A stretch of 64,000 nt of DNA, from NCBI GenBank assembly GCA_015061285.1, contig SUWW01000011.1, positions 89,600 through 153,599 on the forward strand, written 5' to 3'. The stretch is from Bacteroidales bacterium (GTDB lineage Bacteria > Bacteroidota > Bacteroidia > Bacteroidales > Marinilabiliaceae). Shown in pieces: positions 9,444-19,448 of this stretch; the stretch's first letter is position 1; every line of letters begins with the position of its first letter. Below the pieces are notes generated by a model. The model saw only the letters and a program-made list of their open reading frames with translations. It did not search any database and had not been told where the DNA came from. The position numbers and the translations under genes were made by a program.

Positions 9444-10379
9444 TTAGTTATTCTTGGCGTTCTCGGCAGCCTCGCGAGCTGCTTCAACCTCTTTATCGAG
9501 CTGAGAGCCATAGTTACGATAATAATCCATATCGTCGGCCGAAGGCGGTATAAGTTTTTCTACAGCCTCAAGGCCTTCGCGCGAATCCTTCAATATCTTG
9601 TCGGCACGTCGAGAATATTTACTTTGCGGAAATTCGTTCACAAAGGCATAATATTCATCGATTGCATCGCGATAGCGATCGCCTTGTTTACTGAGGACAC
9701 TTCTCTCAGCCTGTATATATTTGGACTCCAAAATCAAGAAGCTCAAATCCTCTCTATGCTTGGTGTCGGGATACCTTTTCAAACAGTTTTGAGCCACTAT
9801 CACTGCACTGCGATAGTTATTGCCCATATAATTACCCAAACGATAATAGAGAACTGCACTATTGAACTCTTTGAGCGCAAGTTTATCTTGCATTTCGCGC
9901 ATCATAGCCTCTATTTCGGACACGCGACTCGAATTGGGATACATATTCAAGTAGGTCTGCATCTCCGTTATAGCAGTCTCAGTATCAGCCTGATCGAGCT
10001 CTACCTTAGGCGAGAGCATATAATAGCAATATGCAGCCATATATTGGCAATTCTCACACTGTTCGCCACCAGGATAGGTCTTTACATATTGCTGGAAATA
10101 ATATGCAGCTGTAGAATAATCGCCAAGTTCGGCAAGTGAGCGAGCATAATAAAGAGTAACAGTATCAGAGCGCGAAGTACCTGCGTATGCTGTTACTAAA
10201 GGGCCAAGCAAATTAGCAGAACGAGCAAATTCACCTTTATCGAAATACTCCAAACCTTTACGATACCACAAATCATTATCGCGTGTCTTGAGTATAGCTT
10301 GATATTCGCCACACGAAGTCAATGCTATAGACGCGAACGTACTTATAATCAAAAGAATAACAATACTCTGTCTTGCCAT
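9444..10379 (-). CDS. bamD: Outer membrane assembly lipoprotein BamD
   Basis: Lipoprotein of the BAM complex that helps insert beta-barrels into the outer membrane. The signal peptide MARQSIVILLIISTFASIAL ends in the lipobox LTSC. The body is a chain of five TPR-like repeats with the typical LYYARSLAELGDYSTAAYYF and SRRADKILKDSREGL segments. Length 311 residues is normal for Bacteroidota BamD. An alternative ATG three codons upstream at 10388 cannot be excluded. It heads the bamD-rpoZ transcript and is divergent from the transglutaminase-like genes. Confidence 0.9.
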   Translation of the reverse strand: MARQSIVILLIISTFASIALTSCGEYQAILKTRDNDLWYRKGLEYFDKGEFARSANLLGPLVTAYAGTSRSDTVTLYYARSLAELGDYSTAAYYFQQYVKTYPGGEQCENCQYMAAYCYYMLSPKVELDQADTETAITEMQTYLNMYPNSSRVSEIEAMMREMQDKLALKEFNSAVLYYRLGNYMGNNYRSAVIVAQNCLKRYPDTKHREDLSFLILESKYIQAERSVLSKQGDRYRDAIDEYYAFVNEFPQSKYSRRADKILKDSREGLEAVEKLIPPSADDMDYYRNYGSQLDKEVEAAREAAENAKNN

Positions 10380-10555
10380 ATTTACCATTTGAGGCGCTAC
10401 ACGGTGCGCTTAGAAACAGTCCGCGAAATTAGGTTTTTATCAACTTGTTGCAAAATATTTCAACGTAAAACATGGTTTTTTCTATAGCGGTGTTTCATTT
10501 AGATTGTCTTCGTTTATGAAATAGTGAACTACCAATAACGATAAAGATTTATACT

Positions 10556-10563
10556 TACATTTG
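10556..10563 (+). promoter_or_regulatory. Candidate -7 promoter box (TACATTTG)
   Basis: Exact match to the Bacteroidota -7 consensus TAnnTTTG, about 30 bases upstream of the ATG at 10593. I see no good -33 TTG at the usual spacing, so support is moderate. The rest of the 213-base spacer to bamD shows nothing else I can name. Confidence 0.45.
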
Positions 10564-10592
10564 CGTAGTTATATCATTCTCCTCTAACAATT

Positions 10593-12407
10593 ATGAAAAA
10601 AGCATTTGCATTCTTACTGACATTTTTGTGCACGACATCTATTGATGCTCAGAGTGCAGACGACAATGTTATCATTTCAGAAGCTACCGACGTATACACT
10701 TTTAGCGAAAGCAATGGTTCTGTAATAGTTACCAACAAACGGCAAGAACGCTACACGGCTTTGCGCACATGGGAAAACGTTCAGCCCTTCACATTCTACG
10801 GACAAGGATGTACGCTCGACTACGCTCGATGCTTCGGATTTAGCGAACAACATCAAAACATAACGTCGAATGGAGTCTTTTCGAGCGATACTAAAGTCTG
10901 CTTTTTTGATGCGCGATTGGGCAAAAAAGGAGACCATATCACGCCATCGTTCAAACGCACGTTTACTGATGTTCGCTTTTTTTCGTCGATTCCTTTTCAC
11001 AACGACTACTTCATAAAAGACAAAGAGATAAAGATTATTATCCCAGCATCGCTAAAACGCTTCTCTGTAAAAGGCTTGAACTTGCCATCAACAGTAACCG
11101 AACTTCATGAAAAAGATAAAACAGGAGCCGACATATACATATACAAAATAGCCAATATGCCTGCTACTCCTAACGATAGCAATCGTCCTGACGACAAAGC
11201 ATCAATTGTAGTTATTGGTGCCTTTAGCAATTATGACGACTTATATGCTTGGGGACACAAGATGGTTGACGAAGTAGACTGCACGGTTGCCGACATTGAC
11301 AAAATTGTTGCAGAAGCCACACAAGGCGCCAAAACGGACATTGACAAAGTGGCAAAAACTTTTGAATGGGTACAAAACAACATTCGCTACGTAGCCGTTG
11401 AGAATGGCGAAAATGCATGGAAACCCGATGCGCCACAAGAAGTCATTCGTAAAAAATATGGCGATTGCAAAGGCATGTCGCTCCTTTTGCGCACACTCTT
11501 GCGCCATCAAGGTATTGATGCACGAGTGGCCGACGTCAGCTCGCAAAAACGCTCTGTAAAACCAAGCGAAATAGCCGCTCTATGCGCAATAGACCACATG
11601 GTGTGCGTGGCTTATGTAAACGGAAAAGAGTTTTGGCTCGATGCTACTAATAAATATGCTCCGCTTGGCTTTGCTCCCGATTGGACTTCAAATTGCGAAG
11701 CAATTGTGGAAGATGGCAACAAATGCAAATTGGTTCACATGCCCATACATCAACCAACATCTTCGGTCGACTCTCTTTGGGCTAATTATAGATATGACCC
11801 CGAAGGAATACTTATAGGTAAACTTTGCAGAAGCTTTTCGGGCGACATAAAACAATCGGTATTAAGCACATATTTCGGCACTGAAAATCAAAAACGAAGT
11901 TTGTTCAGTGCACGACTACTTGGCTCGATAAATAATGACAACATTGAAACCTCCAATTTGGTTTGGGAGGGCACAGATAGTCACTCTTACAATGCCACAT
12001 TGGAAGCCAATGTAAAGAACAAAAGCGCAGTTGAACTTCTTGACGATGAAGCATACGTATCACTCAATCCCGTTGGCGATGTGCTTCTGCCCATTATCGA
12101 CTCCGACAAGCGCAAAAGCGACTACGAACTACCCATGTCGGCTTCGAGCAACGTAACAGCCATACTTGCCATTCCAAACAATATGGCAGTAGAGTCGACC
12201 CCCGACGACCTCACTATCGAAACCGACAACGTCAGCCTAAACCTACAATGCAAAGTGAGCAAAAACCAAACTGTCGTATTCCGCAAAACTGTTGTTATAA
12301 AAGACAGAGTGATACCGCTTGACAAAATAGCAGAGTGGAATGCTACAATAAAACGTTGGAACGACGCATGCAACGAACAAATAGCGCTAAAAAAGAAATC
12401 TAAATAA
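10593..12407 (+). CDS. Secreted DUF3857/transglutaminase-like protein (intact triad)
   Basis: A 604-residue exported protein with signal peptide MKKAFAFLLTFLCTTSIDAQ. The N-terminal half is DUF3857-like. The transglutaminase core follows: VAKTFEWVQNNIRYV, then a Cys near residue 292 (KYGDCKGMSLLLRTLLR), His near 335 (IDHMVCVAY) and Asp near 350 (WLDATNKY), i.e. a complete Cys-His-Asp triad. The C-terminal part is a beta-rich DUF3858-like region. The family is found in Bacteroidota envelopes; substrate and reaction (protease, crosslinking or amidase) are unknown. It is followed after 14 bases by a related protein, very likely in one operon. Confidence 0.85.
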   Translation: MKKAFAFLLTFLCTTSIDAQSADDNVIISEATDVYTFSESNGSVIVTNKRQERYTALRTWENVQPFTFYGQGCTLDYARCFGFSEQHQNITSNGVFSSDTKVCFFDARLGKKGDHITPSFKRTFTDVRFFSSIPFHNDYFIKDKEIKIIIPASLKRFSVKGLNLPSTVTELHEKDKTGADIYIYKIANMPATPNDSNRPDDKASIVVIGAFSNYDDLYAWGHKMVDEVDCTVADIDKIVAEATQGAKTDIDKVAKTFEWVQNNIRYVAVENGENAWKPDAPQEVIRKKYGDCKGMSLLLRTLLRHQGIDARVADVSSQKRSVKPSEIAALCAIDHMVCVAYVNGKEFWLDATNKYAPLGFAPDWTSNCEAIVEDGNKCKLVHMPIHQPTSSVDSLWANYRYDPEGILIGKLCRSFSGDIKQSVLSTYFGTENQKRSLFSARLLGSINNDNIETSNLVWEGTDSHSYNATLEANVKNKSAVELLDDEAYVSLNPVGDVLLPIIDSDKRKSDYELPMSASSNVTAILAIPNNMAVESTPDDLTIETDNVSLNLQCKVSKNQTVVFRKTVVIKDRVIPLDKIAEWNATIKRWNDACNEQIALKKKSK

Positions 12408-12421
12408 CTAACAAAATATTT

Positions 12422-14566
12422 ATGAATCAGAGTATTACAAAATTAGCCATAGCACTTTTTATGGCTACATCTACCCTATTTTCATTAGGCGTAAAAGCAG
12501 ACAACGATAGCGATTATCGAAAATATGCTGATGAGACTCGCAAAGCAGTTTATGCTATGTCGATGCCCGAATTTGAGAATCCCCAAGTACCTAAGGAACT
12601 GAAAGCAGAATCGGCCGTAATTATGGCTCGTTATCAAGACATAGTTATGGGAAAACAATTAGGTTTTGGCATGAACTTCTTCTTAACTGGCAATGGCATA
12701 TTCGACCATAATATCGTTGCCACATACATACAACGCGAACTAATTTATATTGGTGATGAAGTAGCCCAGAAAGAGTATTCAGAATACGAATTTTCGACCC
12801 ATGACAAGAATTGGACATCGTACGGACGCGACCGCCAAAAACGTGTGCTTGGAGTAAAAGTGATAAAGAAATCGGGCAAAACAGTTGAAGTACCAACCGA
12901 CGATTTCATCATTGAAACCGAAGGCGATGATGATAAGAAGAAGACGCATAAACTTGCCGTGCCCAACTTGGAAGTAGGCGACTACATCGACATAATGGTG
13001 CACACAAGCATACGCTATCAAAATCATGGCATAACGCCACTCTATTTCGCTTTTGCCGATACTAAACCAATGCTTAGCAGCAAAATACATTGCGTCATCG
13101 ATCGTAAATTGGCAACATATTACCGCTCTTTCAACGGAGCGCCACGCTTCACCGAATCTACAAATGCCGACAAAGACATAGTTCTTGATGCAAGCATTAG
13201 CAATGTGGACAAGATGCCAACACGCTGGACTCGATTCAGTGCACAAATGCCTTACATTATGATGCAAGTGTTCAATTTGCGTTCTGACTCATTCGTCCCT
13301 TCACACGCTGAAAAAGGACTACATTACGTCGACGATTACAAGCCACAACTTGCAGCAGCATGGGATATATATGATGATTATTATGAATATAGTCGCAGGT
13401 TTATGTGGAAAAAGTACGTCAGAAAAGCTGTAAAAAATAGCAAGAAGTTATCCACAAAAGAACGTGTAGAGTGTATATACCGAGCAACAATACTTACGCG
13501 ATTTAATCTTATAAGCTATAACCAATTTGCATTTTTCCACTATTTCATCTATGGATTGGACAAAGCAGATATAGAATATCAACCTTTCATCACTACTGAC
13601 TTGGGCGATGAACCAGTAGATGAACTTGGCTCACACTACAACACCATTGCGGGGGTATACATTCCATCGACTGGAGATTTTTATACATATCCTACATCAA
13701 ATATGGCACCTAACGAAGTGCCATCGAGACTTCAGGGCAGAAAAGTATTTATAAAAGAAAGAAGAAATTGGAAAGCTGCTGAATTGCCAACGTATAGTTG
13801 TGATCAAAACTTAGCTAAAGTTGATATGCAATTTAGTATAGATGGTACGCAAATCAACGCACACCGACACGTAGAGCTATCGGGCGTATTGAAAGAGTAT
13901 TATCAAAACAATCTTCTTACAGCAAACGAAATTGACGCTTCGTGGCGACGTAGAACAGGCATAACCAAAACTCGTGAAGACGAGTTTATGAGAAGTTATG
14001 TTGAAACGTATAGAGAGAGCGTGAAAAAGGAGAACAAGCAACAGAACGAGGACTTCAAAGAAGAGGTTAAATATTTCCATAATAGCGATGTTCAAACCAA
14101 TTTCAAATCGTACAGCATAGAGCAAATTGGCAACCGCTGCGACTCGGCTGCATTCGTCTACAATGTAGATTATAGCATCGATGGACTTGTAAAGAAAGCG
14201 GGTAAAAACATAATAATTTCGATTGGTAAACTTATGGACGATCAAGTCTCTATCAACGATACCGAACGCAAGCGTAATATTGATGTGTACTACACACCAC
14301 GCTCATTTGAAAATACCATTCGCATAGAGTTACCTACTGGCTATAAAGTATCGAACGAAGCTCTTGCAAAACTCAACACCAACACAAGTAACGAATGTGC
14401 CGAATTTGTTACGAAAGCCAACGTTGAGGGTAATCAGCTCGTTTTGACTACTCGCAAAACGTTCAAAAACAGCTTCGAACCAGCAGCTAATTGGGATAAG
14501 ATTTTGAAAGTTGTTGATGCGGCTAAAAACTTCGAAAACGTACAAGTAGTTGTGAGCAAAAAGTAA
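12422..14566 (+). CDS. Secreted DUF3857-family protein with degenerate transglutaminase core
   Basis: A 714-residue exported protein (signal peptide about 1-26). The DUF3857-like N-terminal half is recognisable (VLGVKVIKKSGKTVEVPTDDF, LAVPNLEVGDYIDIMV). Where the transglutaminase catalytic region should lie, the text RVECIYRATILTRFNLISY leads into a stretch without the GDC cysteine; the later part reads GSHYNTIAGVYIPSTGDFYTYP, so a His may remain but the Cys and the usual Asp motif do not. I infer a non-catalytic partner or scaffold for the upstream enzyme. It ends at a strong terminator. Confidence 0.72.
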   Translation: MNQSITKLAIALFMATSTLFSLGVKADNDSDYRKYADETRKAVYAMSMPEFENPQVPKELKAESAVIMARYQDIVMGKQLGFGMNFFLTGNGIFDHNIVATYIQRELIYIGDEVAQKEYSEYEFSTHDKNWTSYGRDRQKRVLGVKVIKKSGKTVEVPTDDFIIETEGDDDKKKTHKLAVPNLEVGDYIDIMVHTSIRYQNHGITPLYFAFADTKPMLSSKIHCVIDRKLATYYRSFNGAPRFTESTNADKDIVLDASISNVDKMPTRWTRFSAQMPYIMMQVFNLRSDSFVPSHAEKGLHYVDDYKPQLAAAWDIYDDYYEYSRRFMWKKYVRKAVKNSKKLSTKERVECIYRATILTRFNLISYNQFAFFHYFIYGLDKADIEYQPFITTDLGDEPVDELGSHYNTIAGVYIPSTGDFYTYPTSNMAPNEVPSRLQGRKVFIKERRNWKAAELPTYSCDQNLAKVDMQFSIDGTQINAHRHVELSGVLKEYYQNNLLTANEIDASWRRRTGITKTREDEFMRSYVETYRESVKKENKQQNEDFKEEVKYFHNSDVQTNFKSYSIEQIGNRCDSAAFVYNVDYSIDGLVKKAGKNIIISIGKLMDDQVSINDTERKRNIDVYYTPRSFENTIRIELPTGYKVSNEALAKLNTNTSNECAEFVTKANVEGNQLVLTTRKTFKNSFEPAANWDKILKVVDAAKNFENVQVVVSKK

Positions 14567-14593
14567 TAAGGACTTACATTTTTACATAATAGA

Positions 14594-14638
14594 AGTAGAG
14601 TTAGAGACTATATTCATCTAACTCTACTTTTTTGTTTT
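14594..14638 (+). terminator. Strong intrinsic terminator
   Basis: A perfect 12-base inverted repeat (AGTAGAGTTAGA / TCTAACTCTACT) with an 11-base loop is followed directly by a T-rich tract. It lies 27 bases after the stop of the 714-residue gene and ends the two-gene plus-strand operon. Confidence 0.9.
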
Positions 14639-14683
14639 ACAACAAGTTGCAGATAGCATTAAGCAAAAAAAGGAGCACCACAA

Positions 14684-15352
14684 CTACTTCATCAAGCTTT
14701 CAATTTCGCTTTCACTTATTGGACGAATATCCACGTCCGTCTCTTTTCTATCAAAATTGACTAAACGTAGTACACCCAATATCAAATTAGAAGGAAGACC
14801 AATCTTTATAGAGGTGGGCATCATTCCTTCGTTAATTTGCTTATTAACAAACGATTCCATTTGTCGTTTAGTTGCCATTTCAGCATCAATTTTTGTTGGT
14901 TTCGTATGAAGTGCTATCAAAGTTGCATTTTTGAAGTTGATGCGTGCTACCACATCTTCTAACTTTTCTCTTACAGGCATTACGCGTTCTAAGTATTCAA
15001 GTTTTATTTGCCTCGGACGCACAGTCACCTCGGGAAGAGTCAAAGTGTCTTCACTCATTTTTATACTAAAAACGCTCTGAAAAGACAAGCTATCGGCAAC
15101 TTGCATCCGCACAGGCTGATAGCCAACATGGGTAAAAGCTATAACATCGCCCACATGCACACGCGCCGATATTCGTCCCATGTCGTCGGCTAAGTAGCTT
15201 TGCTTTTCGGTATGCATCACAGCATTGGCAAGAGGCTTCAACGTGTGTTTATCTACTACAATGCCACAAAGTATTCGTTCGTCATCTTGCGAGAACATAT
15301 TGTTTACCGCGAGATTTGCCAAAACAACAAGTATCATGCAAAGCGTTTTCAT
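14684..15352 (-). CDS. Exported protein with carboxypeptidase-regulatory-like domain
   Basis: A 222-residue protein starting at MKTLCMILVVLANLAVNNMF, a signal peptide; an in-frame ATG further upstream would add a poor leader, so I chose 15352. Residues about 25-100 form a CarboxypepD_reg-like beta-sandwich (ILCGIVVDKHTLKPLANAVM, DDMGRISARVHVGDVIAFTHVGYQP), followed by a LPEVTVRPR segment like the plug-proximal end of TonB-dependent receptors. The remainder is helical with no enzyme motif. Probably periplasmic or outer-membrane associated; function unknown. It is a solitary gene between two terminators. Confidence 0.7.
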   Translation of the reverse strand: MKTLCMILVVLANLAVNNMFSQDDERILCGIVVDKHTLKPLANAVMHTEKQSYLADDMGRISARVHVGDVIAFTHVGYQPVRMQVADSLSFQSVFSIKMSEDTLTLPEVTVRPRQIKLEYLERVMPVREKLEDVVARINFKNATLIALHTKPTKIDAEMATKRQMESFVNKQINEGMMPTSIKIGLPSNLILGVLRLVNFDRKETDVDIRPISESEIESLMK

Positions 15353-15521
15353 TTTGATTATTAATAAGTTAGCTATGCACGAAATAAGCACTTTTAGTTC
15401 ATCGAACAAACAGTAACATACTAATATTCAATATTATAAGCATATATATAAACAAACGAAGCAAAAAAATCAATTTTATATTGTCAATTCCAGTTATAGA
15501 AAAGAGCGAATAACATACCCA

Positions 15522-15565
15522 CAAAAAAATGGGAAGCGACATCTCGCGTTCTGATGTGCTTCCCA
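15522..15565 (-). terminator. Intrinsic terminator after M18 aminopeptidase
   Basis: Minus-strand hairpin with TGGGAAGC pairing to GCTTCCCA and an inner ACATC/GATGT helix, followed by seven T residues. It lies 20 bases after the stop of the M18 gene and ends the hemW-nfeD-M18 transcript. Confidence 0.88.
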
Positions 15566-15585
15566 TGACTATTGCGTTTTCAAAT

Positions 15586-16869
15586 TCAATTTTCGAAAAG
15601 AGCTTCAATTGCTTTTCGAGTGTAAGTAGTATCGCAAACACCGCCTGTCTCGCGGGCAGAATGCATACCAAGGATAGGAGCGCCTATATCTACGCCACGA
15701 ATATCAATTTGTGAAGTAAGCAAATTACCAAGAGTTGAGCCGCCCGCCATATCGCTACGATTCACAAAACGTTGATAAGGCACACCAGCCTTATCACACA
15801 AGGCAGCAAACACAGCACCACTGTCGCCATCGGTCATATATTTCTGCGAAGCATTAACCTTAATCACCGGACCACCATTGAGAAGCGGATGGAGCACAGG
15901 GTCGTGCATCTCGGGATGATTTGGGTGCAAAGCGTGAGCCGAATCGGCAGAAATCATAAAAGAATTATAGTACATACGCTGAACATCTTGAGCATCAAGA
16001 TTTCTCGACGAAGCAATTCTATCGAGCACATTACGCAAAAGAGGCGAACATGCACCTTGCTTAGTGTTGCTGCCGACCTCTTCGTTGTCGAAAAGTGCAA
16101 CTACCTTAGATGTAGCGGGCGCATCGGAACCTATTATGGCTTGTATGGCTGCATAAGCCATCTGCAAGTCGTCCAAACGTGGACTAAGCACCATCGATTC
16201 GTCAAGGCCAACGATGCTACCACGTTCTGTTTCGTATAGATTTAGGTCGTAATCAAGAATATCACTCTGCGCTACCCCAGCCTCTATTGCAAGTTCACGG
16301 AGCAACATGTCTTTATCGATTTCTTTACCATCGACACTCACAAGCGGCAACATGTCGACCTGCTTGTTTAGCGAAAAGCCTTCATTTATCTGACGATTGA
16401 AGTGTATGGCATAACTCGGCACTACAGCCACAGGACGATGCAAATCGACTAAAACTTTGCGCGGACGCAATGCATTGTCGCTTCTAACGCCCAAACGACC
16501 TGCTATGCCAAGTGGACGATCCATCCACGTATGCAATATGGCTCCTCCATAGGTCTCTACATTCAACTTAGCCATTCCATTGGCAGCAATGAGAGCATTG
16601 GGCTTAATGCGAAACGTAGGGCTATCGGTATGTGCTACAGCTATTCGCAAGCCATTTGATGCGACTTCGTCTCCAACGGTAAACGCAATTATGGCAGTAC
16701 CGTTTCTATGGGTAAAATATTTACCACCTTGCTTCAATTGCCAACGTTCACGCAAACAAAGTTCCTCAAAACCAGCCGCTTTGAGCATCTTTCTAACATT
16801 ATCAACCACATGAAATGGCGATGGACTCTGATGAATAAAATCAATGAGATTCTCTGTCTCGTTTTTCAT
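15586..16869 (-). CDS. M18-family aminopeptidase
   Basis: A 427-residue cytoplasmic metallo-aminopeptidase that removes N-terminal acidic residues in the characterised family members. Visible motifs are the metal-binding AVAHTDSPTFRIKPN near 95, a DNEEVGS motif near 260, a SADSAHALHPNHPE motif near 310, and a C-terminal GGSTLGN. Length fits family M18. It lies 11 bases after the NfeD-family gene and is the last gene of the hemW-nfeD-M18 string. The peptide-bond preference (Asp/Glu) is from family knowledge, not from this sequence. Confidence 0.93.
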   Translation of the reverse strand: MKNETENLIDFIHQSPSPFHVVDNVRKMLKAAGFEELCLRERWQLKQGGKYFTHRNGTAIIAFTVGDEVASNGLRIAVAHTDSPTFRIKPNALIAANGMAKLNVETYGGAILHTWMDRPLGIAGRLGVRSDNALRPRKVLVDLHRPVAVVPSYAIHFNRQINEGFSLNKQVDMLPLVSVDGKEIDKDMLLRELAIEAGVAQSDILDYDLNLYETERGSIVGLDESMVLSPRLDDLQMAYAAIQAIIGSDAPATSKVVALFDNEEVGSNTKQGACSPLLRNVLDRIASSRNLDAQDVQRMYYNSFMISADSAHALHPNHPEMHDPVLHPLLNGGPVIKVNASQKYMTDGDSGAVFAALCDKAGVPYQRFVNRSDMAGGSTLGNLLTSQIDIRGVDIGAPILGMHSARETGGVCDTTYTRKAIEALFEN

Positions 16870-16880
16870 ATAATTATTGT

Positions 16881-18269
16881 CTATTGTTCTGATAATGAAA
16901 CTTCAACTTGATTTCCATTTACTCTATCGACCACTACAAAAGAGTTGATAGAAATAAAAGCTCCTCCATGGCTTATAGCATCTACTATTTTACCATCAAT
17001 CTCAACTTTGCCCGATGGGCGCAAATCACTAAAAGTCCGACATCGGCAGCCTATGTAGCTACTCAAATCGGCATTTGTACCTATGAAACCTTCTTCTGCT
17101 GCTTCGTTGGCATTGAGCATCATAGGATTTTGGCGATTTTTGCGAGGTTTGAATATGCTGTGTGTCAATAGTATACATAAAATTATTGCTATCACCATTG
17201 ATATTGATACAAAACCAAAGGCACGACCAATAGCCCCCGAGGGAACAGATGAAAAATCAAAATTATCGTTGTCTATCAATCCAAAGGCTAATCCGGTAAC
17301 CATAAGTACAATACCACTCACTCCAGCAACACCAAAGCCTGGAATAACAAACACTTCAACCACCATGAGCGCAACACCAACGATGAAGATTATAACTTCC
17401 CAATTGGCTACTAAGCCATCGATATAGAGTGGTGTGAAATAGAGCAATGCAGCCACTACTGCAGCTATCGAAGGAAAGCCCAAACCTGGTGTTTGTATTT
17501 CGAAATATATACCCCACACTATTATGAGTATAAGTATACCACGAAGTGCTGTGCCACCTAAGCTACCCTTTACGTTGTCGATAACCGATGGCTCGTATGT
17601 AGTAAGAGTATATTCTCTACCACGGCAGACTTCGTTGGCAACCTCATCAACCGAATTTTTGACACCTTCGCAATAGCCATGTTTTATAGCTTCGTTGGTA
17701 GTGAATGTGAGAATGTGAAGAGAATCAACAATTCCCTCTACCACAACAGCCTCATCGACCATGGCTTCAGCAATGATTGGATTGCGATGATAGTGCAACG
17801 TGGTATCGCAACCACTGATTATAGTGTCGCAGCCGTGCGCCTCTGCCGTAGCACGCATCTTGGAGCGAAAATATGATTGATACTTGTCGGGCATCTTGCT
17901 ACCGTCGGCACCACTAACAACAGTTGCTGCACCAATGCTGCTGCCCTGAGTCATATATATACTATCGCAAGCTATAGAGATAAGAGCACCTGCCGACGCT
18001 GCATTGCCATCGATAAAAGCATAAATAGGTATTCGGCTGTTGAGAAGTCGCGAACGAATGGAATCGGCATAAACGACCTCGCCTCCGTATGTATTCAAAT
18101 GAAGTACAATACGCGAAGCATTGATATGCTCTGCTCTATCGAGTGCCGACTGCGTATGTATCCATGCACTATTGTCTATCTCTTCGAATATGCGAAACAC
18201 AAGCACTTTCTCTTGTGCCGCTGCTGCTATAGTCATTAGCAGTAATATGATGGCTGCGATTTTTTTCAT
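16881..18269 (-). CDS. NfeD-family membrane-bound ClpP-class serine protease
   Basis: A 462-residue protein with signal peptide MKKIAAIILLLMTIAAAAQ. The N-terminal ClpP-like protease domain has the catalytic Ser in NAASAGALIS (about residue 97) and a Lys in the KYQSYFRSKMRATAEAHG helix, the Ser-Lys dyad of this family. Then come several membrane segments (about 235-365) and a C-terminal OB-fold NfeD domain (SSYIGCRCRTFSDLRPSGKV). The family is implicated in membrane protein quality control with stomatin partners; no stomatin gene adjoins here. I placed the start at 18269, 11 bases after the hemW stop. Confidence 0.9.
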   Translation of the reverse strand: MKKIAAIILLLMTIAAAAQEKVLVFRIFEEIDNSAWIHTQSALDRAEHINASRIVLHLNTYGGEVVYADSIRSRLLNSRIPIYAFIDGNAASAGALISIACDSIYMTQGSSIGAATVVSGADGSKMPDKYQSYFRSKMRATAEAHGCDTIISGCDTTLHYHRNPIIAEAMVDEAVVVEGIVDSLHILTFTTNEAIKHGYCEGVKNSVDEVANEVCRGREYTLTTYEPSVIDNVKGSLGGTALRGILILIIVWGIYFEIQTPGLGFPSIAAVVAALLYFTPLYIDGLVANWEVIIFIVGVALMVVEVFVIPGFGVAGVSGIVLMVTGLAFGLIDNDNFDFSSVPSGAIGRAFGFVSISMVIAIILCILLTHSIFKPRKNRQNPMMLNANEAAEEGFIGTNADLSSYIGCRCRTFSDLRPSGKVEIDGKIVDAISHGGAFISINSFVVVDRVNGNQVEVSLSEQ

Positions 18270-18280
18270 AATGGACAAAT

Positions 18281-19390
18281 TTACATAAACAGACTCGAAA
18301 CAATATCGTCGGATATGAACCAATCCGATTCATCGATATAATAGATATTGCCACTCTTTTTCAACCTCGATGCGTGGCTAACGAAGTATTCATAATAATC
18401 ATTACCAATATGTTTCAGTGCATTTGCATCTACACCATCAATAGTACGCAAGCCAAGCATAATGGTCTCGTTATAAACATCTTGTTCAGTTAGTTCGTCG
18501 GCCTCATATATTGGAGCTTTCTGTTCTATGTGCAGATGACAATAGTCTTTGATTGACATATTATTGGTATGCCTATGCATATTCCAAAACGAACTACTTC
18601 CCACACCTACTCCGACATACGACGTACGATTCCAATAATTACTATTGTGCACGGCTCTATAATTAGGCAAAGCATAATTGGATATTTCATAATGCTCGTA
18701 ACCTAATTGTCGCATTCGCTCAATTATATGCTCGTATTGTTGGCGCACATCATCGTCGGGGCAAGGCGTAAGAGACTTGTTTTCATGCATTCGCATAAGC
18801 AAAGTGTCGGTCTCATACGACAGAGCATAGATAGATTTATGAGTTGTTTCGATGGTGGCAAATTGTTCAAAATCATGCTCGAAATCATACCAATCAAATA
18901 GAGGCATACCAAATATGAAATCGATATTTATGTTGTGTATGCCATACTTTTCGAGAGTAGATATAGCACAATAGACTTGCGATGCAGTATGCCGACGATT
19001 CAAGAACTTCAGCATTTTATCGTTCATGCTCTGCACTCCCATACTTACACGGCTTACTCCATAACTATGCAGCAACTCGGCAAGCGCTTCATCAATGTCG
19101 TCGGGATTGCACTCAATGGTAAACTCACATACCAAAGCCATATTTACGCTATCGCGCAAATAATTGAGCAACTTAACAAGCAATGGTCCGCCAAGAGTAG
19201 AAGGTGTACCACCACCAATATAAATAGTACGTACAGCCGACAAATCGTACTGCTGCATCTCGAATATCAACGCATCGACATAGGCATCTGCATAGCTAAA
19301 GTTTGTTTGACTGAAGAAGCCACAATAGATGCAACGCGATTTGCAAAAAGGAATATGTATATAAAGGCCTTGTGGCGCTGGTTTGGACAT
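18281..19390 (-). CDS. hemW: HemW-type radical SAM protein
   Basis: A 369-residue radical SAM protein. The 4Fe-4S motif is C16-x3-C20-x2-C23 followed by GF rather than a fourth Cys, which separates HemW from true oxygen-independent coproporphyrinogen oxidase HemN. The IYIGGGTPS SAM-binding motif and GVSRVSMGVQSMND segment are intact, and the C-terminal HemN_C domain is present. HemW is a heme chaperone in characterised bacteria; the same role here is inferred. First gene of the hemW-nfeD-M18 string. Confidence 0.92.
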   Translation of the reverse strand: MSKPAPQGLYIHIPFCKSRCIYCGFFSQTNFSYADAYVDALIFEMQQYDLSAVRTIYIGGGTPSTLGGPLLVKLLNYLRDSVNMALVCEFTIECNPDDIDEALAELLHSYGVSRVSMGVQSMNDKMLKFLNRRHTASQVYCAISTLEKYGIHNINIDFIFGMPLFDWYDFEHDFEQFATIETTHKSIYALSYETDTLLMRMHENKSLTPCPDDDVRQQYEHIIERMRQLGYEHYEISNYALPNYRAVHNSNYWNRTSYVGVGVGSSSFWNMHRHTNNMSIKDYCHLHIEQKAPIYEADELTEQDVYNETIMLGLRTIDGVDANALKHIGNDYYEYFVSHASRLKKSGNIYYIDESDWFISDDIVSSLFM

Positions 19391-19448
19391 CGAGTAAACT
19401 TGATATTAGCTTTTAGCTAATGATTTTCAATCGCTTTTGAAGCTTCAA

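Noticed and set aside
15399..15671. Minus-strand frame of 90 codons with a hydrophobic end
   Set aside because: It overlaps the 3' end of the M18 gene out of frame and spans that gene's terminator.
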